Part shown: piece by piece, positions 27,471 to 35,801 of the stretch
How positions within the stretch are numbered: position 1 is the stretch's first letter
Layout: each line of letters begins with the position of its first letter
Assembly (NCBI RefSeq): GCF_000313755.1
Contig: NZ_AMZB01000081.1
Location: 23,310-87,309 of the forward strand
Origin: Pseudomonas nitroreducens TX1
GTDB lineage: Bacteria > Pseudomonadota > Gammaproteobacteria > Pseudomonadales > Pseudomonadaceae
Length of the DNA stretch: 64,000 bases
Direction: 5' to 3'
Program-made: the position numbers and the translations under genes
The notes under the pieces: model-generated
The model's input: only the letters and a program-made list of their open reading frames with translations
The model's database searches: none
Told to the model about the DNA's origin: nothing

Positions 27471-28253
27471 TCAGCGGTATATCCCGTCCCGCCCGTGCCC
27501 CGCCATGGCGCGGTTGCCGCGCTGGGCGATCATCAGCGACGGTTTCACCAGCTCGAAGCCCTGTGCCTTCAAGGTCGGCAGCACGCGCTTGAGCACGGCC
27601 AGGGTCGCCGGCTTCGGGTGGCCGATCATCACCACGGTGCCCTGCTTGCGCGCCAGTGCGAGGCCGCGCTGCATCTGCTCCATCACCGCCGCTTCGCTCG
27701 GGTCGTCATCGAGGAACACGTCCCGCGACAGGCTGGCGAGGCCGATCTTCTGCGCCTCGGCGGCGGCCACCGTGGCGGCGCTGGTGCGGCTGTCGAGCAG
27801 GAACAGGTGGCGCCGCTGCAGTTCCGCCGCCAGCCAGGCCATGGCCGGACGGTCCGCGGTCATGCGGCTGCCTTCGTGGTTGTTCAGGCCCTGAACGTAG
27901 GGCACCTTCGCCAGCGCGGCGTCGAGGCGATGCGCGCGTTCCTCCTGGGTCAGTTCCGGCCGCCAGGCGTAGTCACCGCCGGCCGGGTCCATCGGCATGT
28001 GTAGCATCACGGTACGCCCGCGATGATGCGCCTCGCGCGCCAGTTCGGCGGCGTGGGGCGTGTCGGGGATGATCGCCAGCGCTATCGCGGGAGAGATGTC
28101 GAGCACCTGGCGGTCGCGCACCAGGTTCTGCCCGAGGTCGTCGATGACGATGCTGATCAGCGGCCTGCCGCCGTCCGGCCGGGGCGCGGCGGCCGCCGGC
28201 AGGCACAGCAGCGCACCCAGGCACAGGCCGAACAGCAGCCGGGCCGGGCGCAT
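27471..28253 (-). CDS. Divergent polysaccharide deacetylase family protein (COG2861)
   Basis: A 260-residue exported protein with signal peptide ending near PAAAAPR. It has the NodB-like divergent deacetylase fold: ISIVIDDLGQNL (33-44), LAIIPDTPHAAELA, VMLHMPMDP and GLNNHEGSRMT. In proteobacteria this gene usually sits beside ctpA and envC, as here, suggesting a periplasmic role in cell-wall or surface glycan handling. Enzyme activity has not been shown for most members. The start lies three bases after the ctpA stop. Confidence 0.88.
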   Translation of the reverse strand: MRPARLLFGLCLGALLCLPAAAAPRPDGGRPLISIVIDDLGQNLVRDRQVLDISPAIALAIIPDTPHAAELAREAHHRGRTVMLHMPMDPAGGDYAWRPELTQEERAHRLDAALAKVPYVQGLNNHEGSRMTADRPAMAWLAAELQRRHLFLLDSRTSAATVAAAEAQKIGLASLSRDVFLDDDPSEAAVMEQMQRGLALARKQGTVVMIGHPKPATLAVLKRVLPTLKAQGFELVKPSLMIAQRGNRAMAGHGRDGIYR

Positions 28254-28256
28254 CGG

Positions 28257-29567
28257 TCAGTTGTTGCCGCGGCTGACGCTGAGTCCTTTCAGCAGGCTGA
28301 GGGCTTGGCTGAGCTGGTAGTCGCCATCCTGCGGGCGATCCACCGGAGCCTTGCCGGAAGTGGTCGGACGATCCTGGCCGCCGTTGCCGTTGGCCAGGTG
28401 GCCCTGCAGATCGGCTTCCTTGAACCCCTCGAACTCGCTCTTCTCGCGGGTCACCTTGGCGCGCTCCACCTCGATGTCGGGGGTGATGCCCTGGGCCTGG
28501 ATCGAGCGGCCGTTGGGGGTGTAGTACAGCGCGGTGGTGAGTTTCAGGGCGCGGTCGTTGTTCAGCGGCAGCACGGTCTGCACCGAGCCCTTGCCGAAGC
28601 TGTCGGTGCCCATGAGGATCGCGCGCTTCTGGTCCTGCAGGGCGCCGGCGACGATTTCCGCCGCCGAGGCGCTGCCGCCGTTGATCAGCACCACCAGCGG
28701 GACGCCGTCGCTCGGGTCGGCCGGGTCGGCGGAGAAGCGCAGCTCGGAGTTGGGGATGCGGCCCTTGGTGTAGACGATCAGCCCCTTGGTGAGGAAGGCG
28801 TCGGCCACTTCCACCGCGGACTGCAATACGCCGCCGGGGTTGTTGCGCAGGTCCAGGATCACGCCCTTGAGCTTGCCCTTGTTGTCGTTGCGCAGCTTGG
28901 ACAGCGCCTTGACGGTCTCCTCACCGGTGTTGACCTGGAACTGGGTGATGCGCAGGTAGCCGTAGCCCGGTTCGAGCAGCTGGCTCTTCACGCTCTTGAC
29001 CTTGATGATGGCGCGCTTGAGGGTGACGTCGAATGGCTTGCCGCCGCCGCGCACGATGGTCAGGGTGATCGGCGAGCCGGCCTTGCCGCGCATGCTGTCC
29101 ACGGCCTCGTTCATCGACTGGCCCTTGGTCGGCTTGCCGTCGATCTTCACGATCAGGTCGCCCGGCTGGATGCCGGCGTTGGCCGCCGGGGTGTCGTCGA
29201 TCGGCGAGATCACCTTGACGAAACCATCCTCGCTGCCGACTTCGATGCCCAGGCCACCGAACTCACCGCTGGTGCTTTCCTGCAGCTCGGCGAACTCTTC
29301 CGGACCGAGGTAGGCGGAGTGCGGGTCGAGGTTGCTGAGCATGCCCTTGATGGCGTTTTCCAGCAGCGTCTTGTCATCCACCGGTTCGACGTAGGCCGCC
29401 TTCACCCGGTCCAGGACCTCGGCAAAGGTGCGCAGCTCGTCGAGCGGCAGCGGAGCCTCCTTGCCGTTGGCCGCGGGGGATGCGGCCGGCGCGTCGGCGG
29501 CCTGGACCGCACCGACACCGAGCAGCAAGGCCAGGGCCAGGGTAGTGAGACGGAAAGCATGCGACAT
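28257..29567 (-). CDS. ctpA: Carboxy-terminal processing protease CtpA (S41 family)
   Basis: A 436-residue periplasmic serine protease with signal peptide (cleavage near AVQAAD). A PDZ domain covers about 102-185 with the GLGIEV ligand loop, and the S41 catalytic Ser-Lys pair is S299 (INGGSASAAEIVAGALQD) and K326 (DSFGKGSVQ). In P. aeruginosa the family trims peptidoglycan hydrolases. AGGAG lies upstream of the ATG. It sits 27 bases after envC in an envC-ctpA-deacetylase operon. Confidence 0.93.
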   Translation of the reverse strand: MSHAFRLTTLALALLLGVGAVQAADAPAASPAANGKEAPLPLDELRTFAEVLDRVKAAYVEPVDDKTLLENAIKGMLSNLDPHSAYLGPEEFAELQESTSGEFGGLGIEVGSEDGFVKVISPIDDTPAANAGIQPGDLIVKIDGKPTKGQSMNEAVDSMRGKAGSPITLTIVRGGGKPFDVTLKRAIIKVKSVKSQLLEPGYGYLRITQFQVNTGEETVKALSKLRNDNKGKLKGVILDLRNNPGGVLQSAVEVADAFLTKGLIVYTKGRIPNSELRFSADPADPSDGVPLVVLINGGSASAAEIVAGALQDQKRAILMGTDSFGKGSVQTVLPLNNDRALKLTTALYYTPNGRSIQAQGITPDIEVERAKVTREKSEFEGFKEADLQGHLANGNGGQDRPTTSGKAPVDRPQDGDYQLSQALSLLKGLSVSRGNN

Positions 29568-29594
29568 GTTTGGCTCCTAATGCGTGTTCGACGC

Positions 29595-30884
29595 TTATCC
29601 CTGCGTGCGACACCAGGTCGAAGGGTCCGCCGGGCGGCCCTGATGGCGAATGGCAAAATACACCGCCGGGGTACTCTGCCCCCCGCTGGCTCCCACGGTT
29701 GCAATGGGATCGCCCGCTTTGACGGTATCGCCGGCGTCCTTCAGAAGACTTTGATTATGCCCATAAAGGCTGAGGTAGCCACCACCGTGGTCGAGAATCA
29801 CCAGCAGGCCTGAGCCGCGCAGCCAGTCGGCGAACACCACGCGGCCGCCATGCACGGCACGCACGGTGCTGCCGGCGGAAGCGCCGATCAGCACGCCGTC
29901 CCAGGTGGCGCGGGGGTCGTCGCCGCGCGGGCTGCCGTAACGCGCCAGGACGCGGCCATCCACCGGCCAGGGCAGCTTGCCCTTGGTGGCGGCAAACGCG
30001 CCGCCGAATCCAGCGCCGCTGGAAACCAGCGGGCCGCTGTAATCCGCTCGCTTGGACGGCGTGGCAGGTTTTTCGCCGCGAGCGGCCAGTTCCTGCTCGC
30101 GCTTGACCCGCTCGCGCTCGGCGGCCAGGGCGCGCTGGCGCGCTTCCTCGGCTTCGCGGGCCTGGCGGGCGAGGGTTTCCTCGATGGTCTTGAGGACCTT
30201 GTTGAGGTCTTCCTGGCTCTGCTCGCGATCCTTGAGCTTGCTGCTGCTGTCCTTCAGGTCGCTGTTGAGCTTGGCCAGGGTCTCCTGGCGCGCCTTGCGG
30301 GCGTCGGCCAGTTCCTGGCGGCGGGCTTCGAGGGCGGCCTGCTGGGCGACCTGCTCGTCCTTCTGCGAGGTGATTTCCTGCTCGACGTTGCTCAGCTGGC
30401 GCAGGGTCTCGTTGAAGGCCGAGAGCTGCTCCAGGCGCGCCTTGTTGATGTACTCGTAGTAGGTGAGGGTACGGCTGAACTTCTCCGGGTGTTCCTGGTT
30501 CAGCAGCAGCTTCAGGTATTCCTGGCGGCCGCTCTGGTAGGCGGCGCGGGCCTGGATGGCGATCAGGCGCTGCTGCTCAAGGCGTGCGCCCTGGAGTTTT
30601 TTTTTCTCCGAATCGAGGCGCTGCAGCTCTTCCTCGTTCTTCTTCATCTCGTCCTGGATCTGCCGGATCTGCTTTTCCAGGTCGCCCATCTGGGTTTCGG
30701 TGGACTTGAGCTGCTTCTGCACCCCGGACTTCTCGTCCTGGATGTTCTTCAGGTTCTTCTTCAGCTCATTGATGTCTTTCTGCGTCTGCTCCAGCTGACG
30801 TTGGGCGTCGGCGCGCTCGTCGGCAACGACCGTGAGCGGGCTCAGGAGGCAGATCAGCAGCAGCGGGAGGAGGGCGCGAGGCAT
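29595..30884 (-). CDS. envC: EnvC-like murein hydrolase activator
   Basis: A 429-residue periplasmic protein: signal peptide (MPRALLPLLLICLLSPLTVVA), a long coiled coil (about 24-260, rich in Q, K, E) and a C-terminal LytM/M23-like domain (about 300-429). The LytM zinc ligands look degenerate: the usual first His position reads ATWDGVLIG, so it should activate amidases rather than cut peptidoglycan. A run of nine adenines encodes KKK at 30597-30605, a slippage-prone site. No good ribosome site precedes the ATG at 30884. Confidence 0.88.
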   Translation of the reverse strand: MPRALLPLLLICLLSPLTVVADERADAQRQLEQTQKDINELKKNLKNIQDEKSGVQKQLKSTETQMGDLEKQIRQIQDEMKKNEEELQRLDSEKKKLQGARLEQQRLIAIQARAAYQSGRQEYLKLLLNQEHPEKFSRTLTYYEYINKARLEQLSAFNETLRQLSNVEQEITSQKDEQVAQQAALEARRQELADARKARQETLAKLNSDLKDSSSKLKDREQSQEDLNKVLKTIEETLARQAREAEEARQRALAAERERVKREQELAARGEKPATPSKRADYSGPLVSSGAGFGGAFAATKGKLPWPVDGRVLARYGSPRGDDPRATWDGVLIGASAGSTVRAVHGGRVVFADWLRGSGLLVILDHGGGYLSLYGHNQSLLKDAGDTVKAGDPIATVGASGGQSTPAVYFAIRHQGRPADPSTWCRTQG

Positions 30885-30938
30885 TGGGTGGCGGGCACCT
30901 GGATTCTGGACCGGGCTAGTATGCCCGTGGCGGGCGCT

Positions 30939-30975
30939 AAAAAAAACGCCCCAGACCGCATGGCATGGGGCGTTT
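30939..30975 (-). terminator. Terminator of gpmI
   Basis: A ten-base-pair stem AAACGCCCCA/TGGGGCGTTT is followed on the minus strand by eight T residues. It lies about 48 bases past the gpmI stop and separates gpmI from the envC operon. Confidence 0.88.
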
Positions 30976-31022
30976 GCTCTGACCGGCGGGAGCAGGTTCA
31001 CGTTCCCCCGCCATCCATCCCC

Positions 31023-32558
31023 TTAAAGAAGGGTAACGATCGACTTGCCGGTCATCTCCTTGGGTTGCTCCATGCCCATCAGATTCAGCAGGGTCGGGGC
31101 CACATCGGCGAGCACGCCGCCCTCGCGGAGGCTGACCTTGCGCTTGCCGACATAGACGAAGGGCACTGGCTCGCAGGTGTGCGCAGTGTGCGCCTGGCCG
31201 GTCATGGCGTCTTCCATCTGCTCGACGTTGCCGTGGTCGGCGGTGATCAGGGCTTCGCCGCCGACCTTATCCAGCGCCTCGACGATCCGACCGACGCAGG
31301 TATCCAGGCACTCGACGGCCTTCACCGCAGCTTCGAACACACCGGTGTGGCCGACCATGTCGCCGTTGGCGTAGTTGACGATGATCACGTCGAAACGCTG
31401 GTTCTCGATGGCGTCGACGATCTTGTCGGTGACTTTCGGCGCGCTCATTTCCGGCTGCAGGTCATAGGTGGCGACTTTGGGCGAAGGGATGAGGATGCGC
31501 TCTTCGCCTTCGAACGGCTCTTCGCGGCCGCCGGAGAAGAAGAAGGTCACGTGGGCGTACTTCTCGGTCTCGGCGATGCGCAGCTGGGTCTTGCCGTTCT
31601 TGGCCAGGTACTCGCCCAGCACGTTGTCCAGGGACTCGGGCTTGAACGCGCTGGGCGCCGGGATGCTCGCGGCGTACTGCGTCAGCATCACGTACTCGGC
31701 CAGGTGCAGTTCGCGCTGGCGCGGGAACTCCTTGAAGCCCGGCTCGACGAAGGCGCGCGACAGTTCGCGGGCCCGGTCGGCGCGGAAGTTCATGAAGACC
31801 ACGGCGTCGCCGTCTTCCACGCGCACCTGTTCGCCAATGCGGGTGGCCTTGACGAATTCATCGCTCTCGCCGCGCTCATAGGCGGCGTTCAGCGCGCCCA
31901 CGGCGGTGTCGGCGGTGAATTCGGCGGTGCCTTCGGTGATCAGGTTGTAGGCGGCTTCGACGCGGTCCCAGCGGTTGTCGCGGTCCATGGCGAAGTAGCG
32001 GCCGATGATGCTGGCTGTGCGGCCCTTGCCGATGCGTGCGAAGGCGTCGTCGAGCAGCTTCAGCGAAGGCTCGGCGCTCTTGGGCGGCGTGTCGCGGCCG
32101 TCGAGGAAGGCGTGCAGGTAGATTTTCCCGGCGCCACGCTGTGCGGCCAGTTCGGCCATGGCGATCAGGTGGTCCTGGTGGCTGTGCACGCCGCCGTCGG
32201 AGAGCAGGCCGAGGATGTGCACGGCCTTGCCGGCACTCGCGGCCTTGTCGACCGCGCCGGTCAGCACCGGGTTCTGGAAGAACTCGCCGTCGCGGATGGC
32301 CTTGGTGACGCGAGTGAAGTCCTGGTAGACGACGCGGCCGGCGCCCAGGTTCATGTGGCCCACCTCGGAGTTGCCCATCTGGCCGTCGGGCAAGCCGACG
32401 TCCATGCCCGAGCCGGAGATCAGGCCGTGCGGCTGGCTGGCCAGCAGGCGATCCCAATTGGGCTTCTTCGCAGCGTAGATGGCGTTGAATTCAGGGCTAT
32501 CGCTATGGCCGAAGCCGTCCAGAATGATCAGGACCAGCGGTTTGCGCGTTGCAGTCAT
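31023..32558 (-). CDS. gpmI: 2,3-bisphosphoglycerate-independent phosphoglycerate mutase
   Basis: A 511-residue cytoplasmic glycolytic enzyme interconverting 3- and 2-phosphoglycerate, manganese-dependent. Metal ligand D14 lies in ILDGFGH and the catalytic serine S64 in [11 protein letters not shown]; the second metal site shows DHGN in [12 protein letters not shown]. Full length for the family. It is transcribed alone, divergent from the rhodanese gene across 146 bases. Confidence 0.96.
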   Translation of the reverse strand: MTATRKPLVLIILDGFGHSDSPEFNAIYAAKKPNWDRLLASQPHGLISGSGMDVGLPDGQMGNSEVGHMNLGAGRVVYQDFTRVTKAIRDGEFFQNPVLTGAVDKAASAGKAVHILGLLSDGGVHSHQDHLIAMAELAAQRGAGKIYLHAFLDGRDTPPKSAEPSLKLLDDAFARIGKGRTASIIGRYFAMDRDNRWDRVEAAYNLITEGTAEFTADTAVGALNAAYERGESDEFVKATRIGEQVRVEDGDAVVFMNFRADRARELSRAFVEPGFKEFPRQRELHLAEYVMLTQYAASIPAPSAFKPESLDNVLGEYLAKNGKTQLRIAETEKYAHVTFFFSGGREEPFEGEERILIPSPKVATYDLQPEMSAPKVTDKIVDAIENQRFDVIIVNYANGDMVGHTGVFEAAVKAVECLDTCVGRIVEALDKVGGEALITADHGNVEQMEDAMTGQAHTAHTCEPVPFVYVGKRKVSLREGGVLADVAPTLLNLMGMEQPKEMTGKSIVTLL

Positions 32559-32704
32559 AGGTACGGCTCTTTCCGAGAATAGGGGTCAGAAAAGGACCAA
32601 CATTTTACCGATTGGTGCCGACAGACGCCATGAGCGGCAGGGTTCAGCCGTCAGATACGCGCGTGTATACTGGCCGGCATTTTTACGTCTGGATGTCCTG
32701 TGCC

Positions 32705-33127
32705 ATGTCTTCGTTTCTCCCTCGTCTGATCGAATTCGCCACCCACCACTACCTGCTGGTGGGTGCCCTGGTCATCCTGCTGGTGCTGCTGGCCCTGCAC
32801 GAAATGCGCAAGGGTGGCCGCGCGCTGTCCACCCGCGAGCTGACCGCGATGGTCAACGCCGAGCAGGCCGTGGTGCTGGATATCCGCCCGGCCAAGGAGT
32901 TCTCCACCGGCCATATCGTCGGCGCGCTGAACATTCCGGCGGACAAACTGAACGCGCGTCTTTCTGAGCTGGACAAACACAAGGCCAAGACCATCATCGT
33001 GGTCGACGGCATGGGCCAGCATTCGGGAACCTGGTGCAGTGTGCTGCAGAAAGCCGGTTTCACCGCCGCCAAACTCTCCGGCGGCATCGGCAGCTGGCGT
33101 GGTGACAACCTGCCTCTGGTGAAATGA
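32705..33127 (+). CDS. Membrane-anchored rhodanese-domain protein (YibN-like)
   Basis: A 140-residue protein with one N-terminal membrane segment (about 15-33) and a rhodanese fold (about 45-138) containing VVLDIRPAKEFSTGHIVGALNIPADKL. The active-site loop reads VVDGMGQHSGTWCSV: the usual catalytic Cys position is replaced (G-M-G-Q-H-S), although C122 lies nearby, so classical sulfurtransferase activity is doubtful. It starts a rhodanese-grxC-secB operon, the same context as E. coli yibN. The start at 32705 is uncertain; 32693 is an alternative. Confidence 0.85.
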   Translation: MSSFLPRLIEFATHHYLLVGALVILLVLLALHEMRKGGRALSTRELTAMVNAEQAVVLDIRPAKEFSTGHIVGALNIPADKLNARLSELDKHKAKTIIVVDGMGQHSGTWCSVLQKAGFTAAKLSGGIGSWRGDNLPLVK

Positions 33128-33128
33128 G

Positions 33129-33383
33129 ATGTCGTCGATCTTGATCTATACCAGCGCGTGGTGCCCTTATTGCATCCGCGCCAAAGCCCTGCTGGACAAG
33201 AAGGGTGTCGCCTACGAGGAAATCTCCGTGGACGGCAAGCCTGGCGTGCGCGCCGAGATGACCAGCAAGGCGGGCCGCACCTCGGTGCCGCAGATCTGGA
33301 TCGACTCCGTCCACGTCGGCGGCTGCGACGATCTCTACGCGCTGGAACGCGCGGGCAAGCTGGATGCGCTGCTCTCGGCGTGA
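33129..33383 (+). CDS. grxC: Glutaredoxin 3
   Basis: An 84-residue dithiol glutaredoxin with active site C12-P-Y-C15, the cis-Pro motif TSVPQIW and the GSH-binding GGCDD. It reduces disulfides with glutathione in the cytoplasm. It starts one base after the rhodanese stop and precedes secB by 37 bases. Confidence 0.95.
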   Translation: MSSILIYTSAWCPYCIRAKALLDKKGVAYEEISVDGKPGVRAEMTSKAGRTSVPQIWIDSVHVGGCDDLYALERAGKLDALLSA

Positions 33384-33420
33384 TCCCTCATTCTGAAACG
33401 ATGCACAAGAAGGTCCCGAA

Positions 33421-33903
33421 ATGACTGAACAAGCCAGCAACGGCGCAGCCGAACAAGACAACAACCCGCAGTTCTCGCTGCAGCGCATCTACGTGCGCGA
33501 TCTCTCCTTCGAGGCCCCCAAGGCGCCGGAAATCTTCCGTCAGGAGTGGCAGCCGAGCATTGCCATGGACCTCAACACCCGTCAGAAGCAGCTCGATGGC
33601 GACTTCTACGAAGTGGTCCTGACCGTTTCGGTGACCGTGAAGAACAACGAAGAAACCGCTTTCATCGTTGAAGTGCAGCAGGCTGGCATCTTCCTGATCA
33701 AGGGCCTGGACGCGTCCAGCATGAGCCACACCCTGGGTGCCTTCTGCCCGAACATCCTCTTCCCGTACGCCCGTGAAACCCTGGACAGCCTGGTTGTCCG
33801 TGGTTCGTTCCCGGCGCTGATGCTGTCCCCGGTGAACTTCGATGCGCTGTATGCCCAGGAAATCGCCCGCATGCAGGCTTCCGGCGAGATCCCGGCCCAG
33901 TAA
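33421..33903 (+). CDS. secB: Protein-export chaperone SecB
   Basis: A 160-residue cytoplasmic chaperone that keeps precursors unfolded and delivers them to SecA. Typical SecB regions are present: [33 protein letters not shown] and [23 protein letters not shown], with an acidic N-terminus and a short C-terminal tail ending IPAQ. It ends the operon before a strong terminator. Confidence 0.97.
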   Translation: MTEQASNGAAEQDNNPQFSLQRIYVRDLSFEAPKAPEIFRQEWQPSIAMDLNTRQKQLDGDFYEVVLTVSVTVKNNEETAFIVEVQQAGIFLIKGLDASSMSHTLGAFCPNILFPYARETLDSLVVRGSFPALMLSPVNFDALYAQEIARMQASGEIPAQ

Positions 33904-33921
33904 TCACTGACGCCGAACGAG

Positions 33922-33946
33922 AAAGGCGCCTTCGGGCGCCTTTTTC
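33922..33946 (+). terminator. Terminator of the secB operon
   Basis: A nine-base-pair stem AAAGGCGCC/GGCGCCTTT with a TTCG loop is followed by T residues, 18 bases past the secB stop. The next 350 bases up to the NrsZ-like start contain no gene; they hold a perfect DnaA box (34020-34028) and the candidate NtrC site at 34124-34138. Confidence 0.9.
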
Positions 33947-34123
33947 TTTGCCTGGCATTTTGTTTGGTCAATTTTTGATCGCTCTCGCGCAAGCCATGTG
34001 CCCCTTCGGTTCCGCGCATTTATCCACAGACTGTTCCCGCAGTTGCCCAGGAATGCTGTGAGTAAGCCTCATGCTCTCCTACAGGAAAAACGCAACCGCG
34101 CGGCGTTCAAGTTTGGTGCGTGC

Positions 34124-34138
34124 GCACTAGAGGGGCGC
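34124..34138 (+). promoter_or_regulatory. Candidate NtrC enhancer site upstream of the NrsZ-like RNA
   Basis: GCACTAGAGGGGCGC matches the NtrC pattern GCAC-N7-GTGC with one change (GCGC for GTGC). Its centre lies about 171 bases before the predicted start, within enhancer range. A weaker half-site lies at 34185-34199. Binding is inferred. Confidence 0.45.
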
Positions 34139-34274
34139 AGGCGGGTGGTGGTCTGCAGCCTCGGTATTGGCCGCTTCGCTGTGTGCACAACCGCTCTTGG
34201 AAATACGCCGAAAGTCCCGCCGTTACTGGCTTTCAGCCGGTCAGCCGAGGCGCTGTCCGAAACAGAGGGCCATC

Positions 34275-34290
34275 TTGGCACGCCCTCTGC
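34275..34290 (+). promoter_or_regulatory. Sigma-54 promoter of the NrsZ-like RNA
   Basis: TTGGCACGCCCTCTGC matches the -24/-12 consensus TGGCACG-N4-TTGC at all but one position (CTGC for TTGC). GG lies at 34277-34278 and GC at 34289-34290 with the required spacing, so transcription should begin near 34302. Confidence 0.8.
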
Positions 34291-34301
34291 AATATCCCTG
34301 A

Positions 34302-34600
34302 CAACAGCGATTTCAGGGGCCTCGGTACAGGCAGGCTGGGGAACCCCTCTTTTACAACGTGCGAGCGTGCCGCCCGGAGCGGCGGCCGACGCAGCCGGTT
34401 CGGGGGTCCTGGTACAGGCAGGCCGGGAAAGCCCCCTTTTTATGCCCGCAGGCACGCGATGGCGAGCCGCGCACCCGTTAGGGGTCCTGGTACAGGCAGG
34501 CCGGGTAAACCCCTCTTTTATGTCCGTGAACCCCTTCCGAAGGGTTCGCTTCCCGCTTCGGGGCCCCGGACCAGGCAGGCCGGGAACACCCCGCTTTTAT
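34302..34600 (+). ncRNA. nrsZ: NrsZ-like nitrogen-regulated small RNA with four stem-loop modules
   Basis: Downstream of the sigma-54 promoter are four copies of a roughly 40-base unit at 34316-34354, 34402-34442, 34481-34521 and 34560-34600. Each has GGGG, a core close to GGTACAGGCAGGCCGGG, then CCCC and a short T-tract ending TTTTA(T). Core-to-core spacing is 87, 78 and 79 bases. Each unit can fold as a GGGG/CCCC stem with an inner CCTG-GTA-CAGG hairpin and resembles an intrinsic terminator. Spacers hold further hairpins, such as GAACCC-x8-GGGTTC. NrsZ of P. aeruginosa is an NtrC/RpoN-dependent sRNA with several similar stem-loops that is processed and raises rhlA translation; from memory it lies near ntrBC. 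Identity by structure and context, not alignment. Confidence 0.72.
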
Positions 34601-34995
34601 TCCGGCCGTGCGCGGATGGTCAGTCGCCAACGGCCCTCGACCTCGGCGCTGTCCCAGGCGCCCTGCAGGCGGCGGGTCGACAGCAGCGTCAGCAGAACTC
34701 CCGTCCCTTGCGGCTCCAGCTTCCAGCGCACCGGCGCGTCGTCGATTCGCAGCTGACCCTGCTGGGCCTTGCCGCTGGCCTCTATCTGCAGCGCCAGGGC
34801 GCCTTCCAGATGGCCGGCGCGTACGGCGGGCTGTGCGTCAAGGGTGAGTACCAATCCCTCTGTAGAAGGCTCCAGGGCAAGGATCAGCGGTGGCCCTTCC
34901 CGTGGCGGGTTGACCAGCCGGCCCAGCATCAGCCCCAGCAGCAGGCCCAGCACGGCCAAGGAAAGCAGCACCTTCAGCCAGGGCCTGGGCCGCAT
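34597..34995 (-). CDS. Small membrane-anchored hypothetical protein
   Basis: A 132-residue protein I do not recognise. One N-terminal membrane segment (about 6-26, WLKVLLSLAVLGLLLGLMLGRLV) is followed by a periplasmic beta-rich domain without known motifs. I prefer ATG 34995, with AAGGAG three bases upstream. The frame can extend to ATG 35049, but that would overlap the divergent trmL start. Its stop codon lies in the T-tract of the last NrsZ-like module on the opposite strand. Confidence 0.65.
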   Translation of the reverse strand: MRPRPWLKVLLSLAVLGLLLGLMLGRLVNPPREGPPLILALEPSTEGLVLTLDAQPAVRAGHLEGALALQIEASGKAQQGQLRIDDAPVRWKLEPQGTGVLLTLLSTRRLQGAWDSAEVEGRWRLTIRARPE

Positions 34996-35047
34996 TTGCT
35001 CCTTGGCGGAGGTAGAATGCCCGCCGTTCTCAGGCTCGGAGCGCTGC

Positions 35048-35509
35048 ATGTTCCATGTAATCCTTTTTCAACCGGAAATCCCCCCCAACACCGGCAACAT
35101 TATCAGGCTGTGCGCCAATGCGGGCTGCAGCCTGCACCTGATCGAGCCGCTGGGCTTCGAGCTGGACGACAAGCGCTTGCGCCGCGCCGGGCTGGACTAC
35201 CACGAATACGCCAGCGTCCGCCGCTATGCGAGCCTCGAAGAATGCCTGGAGCTGCTCGGCCAGCCGCGCCTGTTCGCCTTCACCACCAAGGGTTCGCAGC
35301 CGTTCCACGAAGTGGCCTACGAGCGCGGCGATGCCTTCCTGTTCGGCCCGGAAAGCCGTGGCTTGCCGGAAGAGCTACGCGACGCCCTGCCGCCGGAACA
35401 GCGCGTGCGCCTGCCCATGCGCCCCGGCTGCCGCAGCCTGAATCTGTCCAACACCGTGGCTGTGACCGTCTACGAAGCCTGGCGCCAGCACGGTTTCTCG
35501 ATGGATTGA
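35048..35509 (+). CDS. trmL: tRNA (cytidine(34)-2'-O)-methyltransferase TrmL
   Basis: A 153-residue SPOUT-class enzyme that methylates the wobble ribose in two leucine tRNAs. Motifs are the N-terminal EIPPNTGNIIRLCAN (10-24), LFGPESRGLP and the C-terminal knot MRPGCRSLNLSNTVAVTVYEAWRQ that binds SAM. Length is exactly that of minimal TrmL. The start at 35048 is four bases from the alternative start of the divergent gene. Confidence 0.94.
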   Translation: MFHVILFQPEIPPNTGNIIRLCANAGCSLHLIEPLGFELDDKRLRRAGLDYHEYASVRRYASLEECLELLGQPRLFAFTTKGSQPFHEVAYERGDAFLFGPESRGLPEELRDALPPEQRVRLPMRPGCRSLNLSNTVAVTVYEAWRQHGFSMD

Positions 35510-35572
35510 GCGTTTTCTGATCGATCCGCGCAAACCCGCGCCCGGCGCGGAGCGCAGCGGCTTGCCCCAAGC

Positions 35573-35706
35573 TTATCCACAGGCGGGCGCACAGTGGATG
35601 TGGGCAAGCCGAAAATTCCTGCACAGAAACCAGGCAAACCCGCAGACCGCGCGTGCTCTGGGCTGTAGCACGTTCCTTCCCCGTGCCGTGCACAGTGTTA
35701 TCCACA
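35573..35706 (+). other. Two perfect DnaA boxes in the trmL-ntrC gap
   Basis: TTATCCACA occurs at 35573-35581 and 35698-35706, both followed by GG and on the plus strand, 125 bases apart. The gap 35510-35990 has no gene; beyond these boxes it holds the paired-hairpin element and the ntrC terminator. Confidence 0.6.
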
Positions 35707-35801
35707 GGTTTTGGGGATGGATGTTGTCGCGTGAAATCCCGGATGAAGTCTGTTCCTGCGGTCCTTCCCAGGCTTCGTCGCGTTGGTTTCCCTCTCCCTA
35801 G

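Noticed and set aside
29850..32582. A 910-codon plus-strand open frame opposite envC and gpmI
   Set aside because: It crosses the gpmI terminator and two well-supported genes; composition is that of an antisense frame.
34316..34600. The repeated units as a CRISPR array
   Set aside because: Only four diverged units with GGGG/CCCC stems and T-tracts; no near-identical repeats, no cas genes, and a sigma-54 promoter upstream.
34120..35520. A 466-codon plus-strand frame across the NrsZ-like region and into trmL
   Set aside because: It reads through the repeated hairpins and out of frame with trmL; the repeated units do not keep a reading frame (spacing 87, 78 and 79, and the copies differ by non-triplet changes).
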